Positions 61,273 to 64,000 of a stretch of DNA of 64,000 nucleotides are shown here, one piece after another (positions within the stretch are counted from its first letter, which is position 1; each line of letters opens with the position of its first letter). The notes under the pieces were generated by a model, which searched no databases, was not told where the DNA came from, and worked only from the letters and a program-made list of their open reading frames with translations. The stretch comes from Acidithiobacillus sp. YTS05 (GTDB taxonomy: Bacteria; Pseudomonadota; Gammaproteobacteria; Acidithiobacillales; Acidithiobacillaceae), in the NCBI RefSeq assembly GCF_024396695.1, contig NZ_CP094359.1:186001-250000 (forward strand), given 5' to 3'. Made by a program: the position numbers and the translations under genes.

Positions 61273-63446
61273 AGGGAATCCTGTCGGGACAAAGAGGGCT
61301 TAGTCTAGCGAGTCTCGCGCGCTGGTCCAAATCCTGGCCAGGGCTGCTCGCCGTGTCGCTGGCGTTGCTGGTCGGGGTGATTCTCTTTCAGAGCTTTACC
61401 GTTCTGCCAGCACAACTACCAGTCGGCCTGGCGCTACTGCTTTTTCTCCTCTTGGGCTGGCGCTGGCATCAGGCGCTGTTGCCCGCAGCCGTCGCCTTGG
61501 CCTTTCTGATTGCTGGACTACAGGCGCGGCACTTGCTCGAAAGAGTCCTTCCCGCCGGACAATCGCTGACTATTACCGGGCGAATTGCGGATATCCCGCA
61601 GGAGCAGCGCGGTCAGTGGCGTCTGCATCTGGTGCCGGAGCGTAGCGAGCCGGCGGCGCTGATGGCGCGTATACCTTCTCTCATCGAGCTGCACGGAGCC
61701 CTACCCGAAGCCCCGGTCACCGGCCAACGCTGGCGCCTGGAAATCCGATCGGAATCGCTGCAGACCCTGCGCCACAGCGCCTTTGTCGATCTGCCACGAC
61801 AGCGTTTCTGGCAGGGTTTGCTGGGTGCGGGCAAGATTGTCTCCGCCACGCCCCTGCCAGCCTCTTCCTGGCATCCTCTGGACCTGCTCGCACAATGGCG
61901 CAGCCGCGTGGCCCAGGCCAGTAACGCCGCCCTGCCGCGGGTTTGGGCGGGCTACGTGCAGGCCCTGACGGTGGGTATCGGCAACCAGCTTCCCCCAAGC
62001 GTTTGGCAGATCTACCGGGATACCGGTACCGCTCACCTGTTGGTGATTTCCGGTTCCCATGTGGCCGTCATCACCGGCTTTTTTCTCTGGCTCTGGCGCT
62101 CCCTCTGGCGCCGTGTTCCGGCCCTCGTCCGCCGTTGGCCAGCGCAGCAGGCGGCGCTCCTGGCGGCCATCCCGGTAGCCTGGACCTATGCTTACTTGGC
62201 GGGCATGCAAAGTCCGGGGGAGCGCGCTGCCTGGATGATTACCGCCGCCAGCGTGGCAGCTTTGCTGGGCCGCCGCCATGCGGCGTGGTCCGGCCTTGCC
62301 TTCAGCGCGGCGATGATGGCCGTGCTCGATCCGGGGCAGGTCATCGATCTGGGCTACTGGCTGTCGATCCTGGCGGTGGCGGTGCTGATCAGTCTGGGCA
62401 TGGAGGAAGGCCAGTGGCGCCAGGCCCTGGCGGCGCAGTGGCGAGTCTCGATCCTGCTGCTGCCGCTGCTTGCCTTTCTCTTTGGCAGCATCTCGCTGAT
62501 CTCGCCGCTGGCCAATCTGCTGGTGATACCGCTGATCGAGCTACTCGCCGTGCCCTTGGCCTTGCTCGGCGCAGCCTTCTCGCTGCTGGACTGGGAATTG
62601 GGTTACCGCCTGCTCTTTCGCCTCGTAGCCCTGGAAATGCAGGCCGTAACCGCCTTGCTCGACTGGCTGCGCCATTGGCCCTGGGCCCTGCTGACGGTGA
62701 CGCCGGGGCGCTTCTGGGCGGCACTCGCCAGCGCCATACTCTTTGCGTTGCTCCTGCTGCCGCGCTATTGGCCGGGACGGAATCTGGCCTATCTCGGTTT
62801 TGTACCCCTCCTGGCGCCGGGGCCGGTGCCGGATGGCTTCCGCCTGGAAGAGCTGCCAGTGGGCAAGGGAATGGCGTTGTTCTGGCACTCCGGCCGGGAG
62901 ACGGGACTCTACACCGCCAACCTCTGGCATCGCCCGGATCAGCGAGCCCTGACACCACTGCTCGCAGCGCAGTTGCAGAAATCTGGACAGAGTCGTCTGC
63001 GCGTTTGGGTGCTTGGTGATCTGAGCCTGCCGCAGCCCTTGCCGGCTGCTACAGAGAGCCTGATTCCGCTTGGCAATCGCCTGGGGGCCGCCGATCGACC
63101 CCTAGGTGCGTGTGCCGAAGGTGTCATCCCCGGTGGCCGAGTCCTGCACTTCGCCCCAGTGCAGCCTTGCGTGCTCAGCCTCGATGCCGGGCGGGTATTG
63201 ATTTTGGGGGATATGGACGAGGCAACGGAAAAACGTTTTTTTGCCGCGCATTTCGCCATTGCCCCCAAGCTGATTTTTGCACCCTATACCTGGGATGTCT
63301 GGCAACGCCATGCCCTGCTGCACCAGTACCCCTATGCCAGTATCCGCTATCTTGGCGAAGACCCCGGGCCGCCCTGGCATTGGCAAGGCGGCAGCTTGCA
63401 TCTGCCACAGGCCGCGCGTCCCCGTCCGTACTGGGAGTTGGCGTGA
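61257..63446 (+). CDS. comEC: ComEC/Rec2-type DNA uptake channel protein with degenerate C-terminal domain
   Basis: A 729-residue polytopic membrane protein. A DUF4131-type N-terminus is followed by the competence domain with HLLVISGSHVAVITGFF, AGMQSPGERAAWM and the long helical channel. The C-terminal region (about residues 510-729) aligns in layout with a metallo-beta-lactamase domain (LPVGKGMALFWH), but the HxDxDH-type zinc motif is replaced by LGDLSLPQPLP. It should transport single-stranded DNA into the cytoplasm. GGGAGG precedes the ATG. Confidence 0.92.
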   Translation: MRAGAKGILSGQRGLSLASLARWSKSWPGLLAVSLALLVGVILFQSFTVLPAQLPVGLALLLFLLLGWRWHQALLPAAVALAFLIAGLQARHLLERVLPAGQSLTITGRIADIPQEQRGQWRLHLVPERSEPAALMARIPSLIELHGALPEAPVTGQRWRLEIRSESLQTLRHSAFVDLPRQRFWQGLLGAGKIVSATPLPASSWHPLDLLAQWRSRVAQASNAALPRVWAGYVQALTVGIGNQLPPSVWQIYRDTGTAHLLVISGSHVAVITGFFLWLWRSLWRRVPALVRRWPAQQAALLAAIPVAWTYAYLAGMQSPGERAAWMITAASVAALLGRRHAAWSGLAFSAAMMAVLDPGQVIDLGYWLSILAVAVLISLGMEEGQWRQALAAQWRVSILLLPLLAFLFGSISLISPLANLLVIPLIELLAVPLALLGAAFSLLDWELGYRLLFRLVALEMQAVTALLDWLRHWPWALLTVTPGRFWAALASAILFALLLLPRYWPGRNLAYLGFVPLLAPGPVPDGFRLEELPVGKGMALFWHSGRETGLYTANLWHRPDQRALTPLLAAQLQKSGQSRLRVWVLGDLSLPQPLPAATESLIPLGNRLGAADRPLGACAEGVIPGGRVLHFAPVQPCVLSLDAGRVLILGDMDEATEKRFFAAHFAIAPKLIFAPYTWDVWQRHALLHQYPYASIRYLGEDPGPPWHWQGGSLHLPQAARPRPYWELA

Positions 63447-63544
63447 TCCCCGCTCTTGCTCACCAGGCGTAACAGAAAGGTTCTCGGCAAATCTGGTGCT
63501 TATGCTATAGTCGCTCCCCGTAAGTTATCTGGCGGGAGTGTTGC

Positions 63545-64000
63545 GTGCGAGATCTCGTAGAGTTGTTCAGCCTGGGCGGTTTTGTGCTGCCCATCCTCAT
63601 TTTGGCCGCGATTCTGGCCCTGGCTATCGTCGGTAATCGCTTTTGGGTGCTGCGGCGGGCGCGGGTTGTGCCGCAGGGTCTGGTCGAGCGGGTTGCCGAC
63701 ATGGTGGAAGCGGGGAAACTGCCGCAAGTCGTCAAGCAGCTCTATGAAAACGACACGCCCCTGGCACGTATTCTTCTGGTTGCCCTGCAGCAGGTGGGGC
63801 AGCCACGAGACGCCATCAAAGAGGCCGTCGAGGACGCCGGGCGCCACGAAATGGCGCATCTCGATCGCTACCTGAACTTCCTGGGCAGTATTGCCGGTGT
63901 CGCGCCGCTGCTCGGCCTGCTCGGTACCGTCTTTGGCATCATGCATGCCTTTGCTGCCATTGGTGCGGTGGGTATGGGCGATCCCAAGGCCCTGGCGGGC
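63545..64000 (+). CDS. ExbB/TolQ/MotA-family proton-channel protein (C-terminus cut by window edge)
   Basis: The first 152 residues are visible. An N-terminal membrane segment (GGFVLPILILAAILALAIVGNRFWVL) is followed by a cytoplasmic helical part and the family signature LNFLGSIAGVAPLLGLLGTVFGIMHAFAAIG. Relatives couple the proton gradient to TonB or Tol work. I choose GTG with GGGAG upstream. It follows comEC, as exbB-exbD often do before lpxK and msbA-like genes, but the following genes lie outside the window. Confidence 0.9.
   Translation, partial: MRDLVELFSLGGFVLPILILAAILALAIVGNRFWVLRRARVVPQGLVERVADMVEAGKLPQVVKQLYENDTPLARILLVALQQVGQPRDAIKEAVEDAGRHEMAHLDRYLNFLGSIAGVAPLLGLLGTVFGIMHAFAAIGAVGMGDPKALAG

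Overview
The window reads as one contiguous piece of a GC-rich (roughly 60%) proteobacterial chromosome, almost entirely housekeeping genes with short intergenic gaps. Gene content and order (hemA-prfA-prmC, TPR-lolB-ispE-tRNAGln-prs, surE-pcm-rpoS, ftsYEX-rpoH, lysS-lolCD, a RpfE-type gene beside recJ) point to the beta/gamma border. Together with a DsrE-like sulfur-handling protein, a bd-type oxidase and several copper genes, this suggests an Acidithiobacillus-like acidophile; the GC content would suit A. caldus. That assignment is inference. No insertion sequence, prophage, CRISPR array or rRNA was seen.

Layout. 1-4.9 kb (minus): a truncated MscS channel, a DsrE-like protein overlapping rpoH, then rpoH, ftsX, ftsE and ftsY. 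5-6.3 kb (plus): rsmD, coaD and a YfhL-type ferredoxin. 6.4-12.4 kb (minus): hemA-prfA-prmC-mutM and a dynamin-like GTPase. 12.5-16.7 kb (plus): TPR protein, lolB, ispE, tRNA-Gln and prs. 16.7-22.3 kb (minus): pgi, a D,D-carboxypeptidase homologue that has lost its catalytic residues, PBP1A and a small membrane protein. 22.3-25.2 kb: cydAB behind a sigma-54-like promoter. 25.2-33.6 kb: small unknown, porin, typA, methyltransferase, apaG, a degenerate Fpg homologue, rhodanese, glnA and a DUF4124 protein. 33.7-42.9 kb: surE-pcm-rpoS, an Mth938-like protein, alaC-hom-thrC, an RpfE-like protein and recJ. 42.9-53.7 kb: copA, an MFS transporter, katG, a YdeP-like molybdopterin oxidoreductase and an OprC-type copper TonB receptor. 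53.9-64 kb: the formaldehyde pair frmA-fghA, prfB with its frameshift, lysS, lolC/E-lolD, DUF2062, comEC and the start of an ExbB/TolQ gene.

Most unusual points: (i) a DacC-like protein lacking Ser of SxxK, Ser of SxN and Lys of KTG, encoded just upstream of an intact PBP1A; (ii) a second Fpg/MutM homologue with Ala in place of the catalytic Pro and most other catalytic residues lost; (iii) a five-cysteine insertion in threonine synthase; (iv) a consensus sigma-54 promoter with upstream direct repeats ahead of cydAB; (v) a CueR-type 19-bp-spacer promoter that would make the copA transcript leaderless; (vi) a ComEC whose C-terminal domain has lost the metallo-beta-lactamase zinc motif. The copper exporter and the copper-type TonB receptor lie within 11 kb, with a peroxidase and an acid-stress-type oxidoreductase between them, which suggests a metal and oxidative stress neighbourhood.
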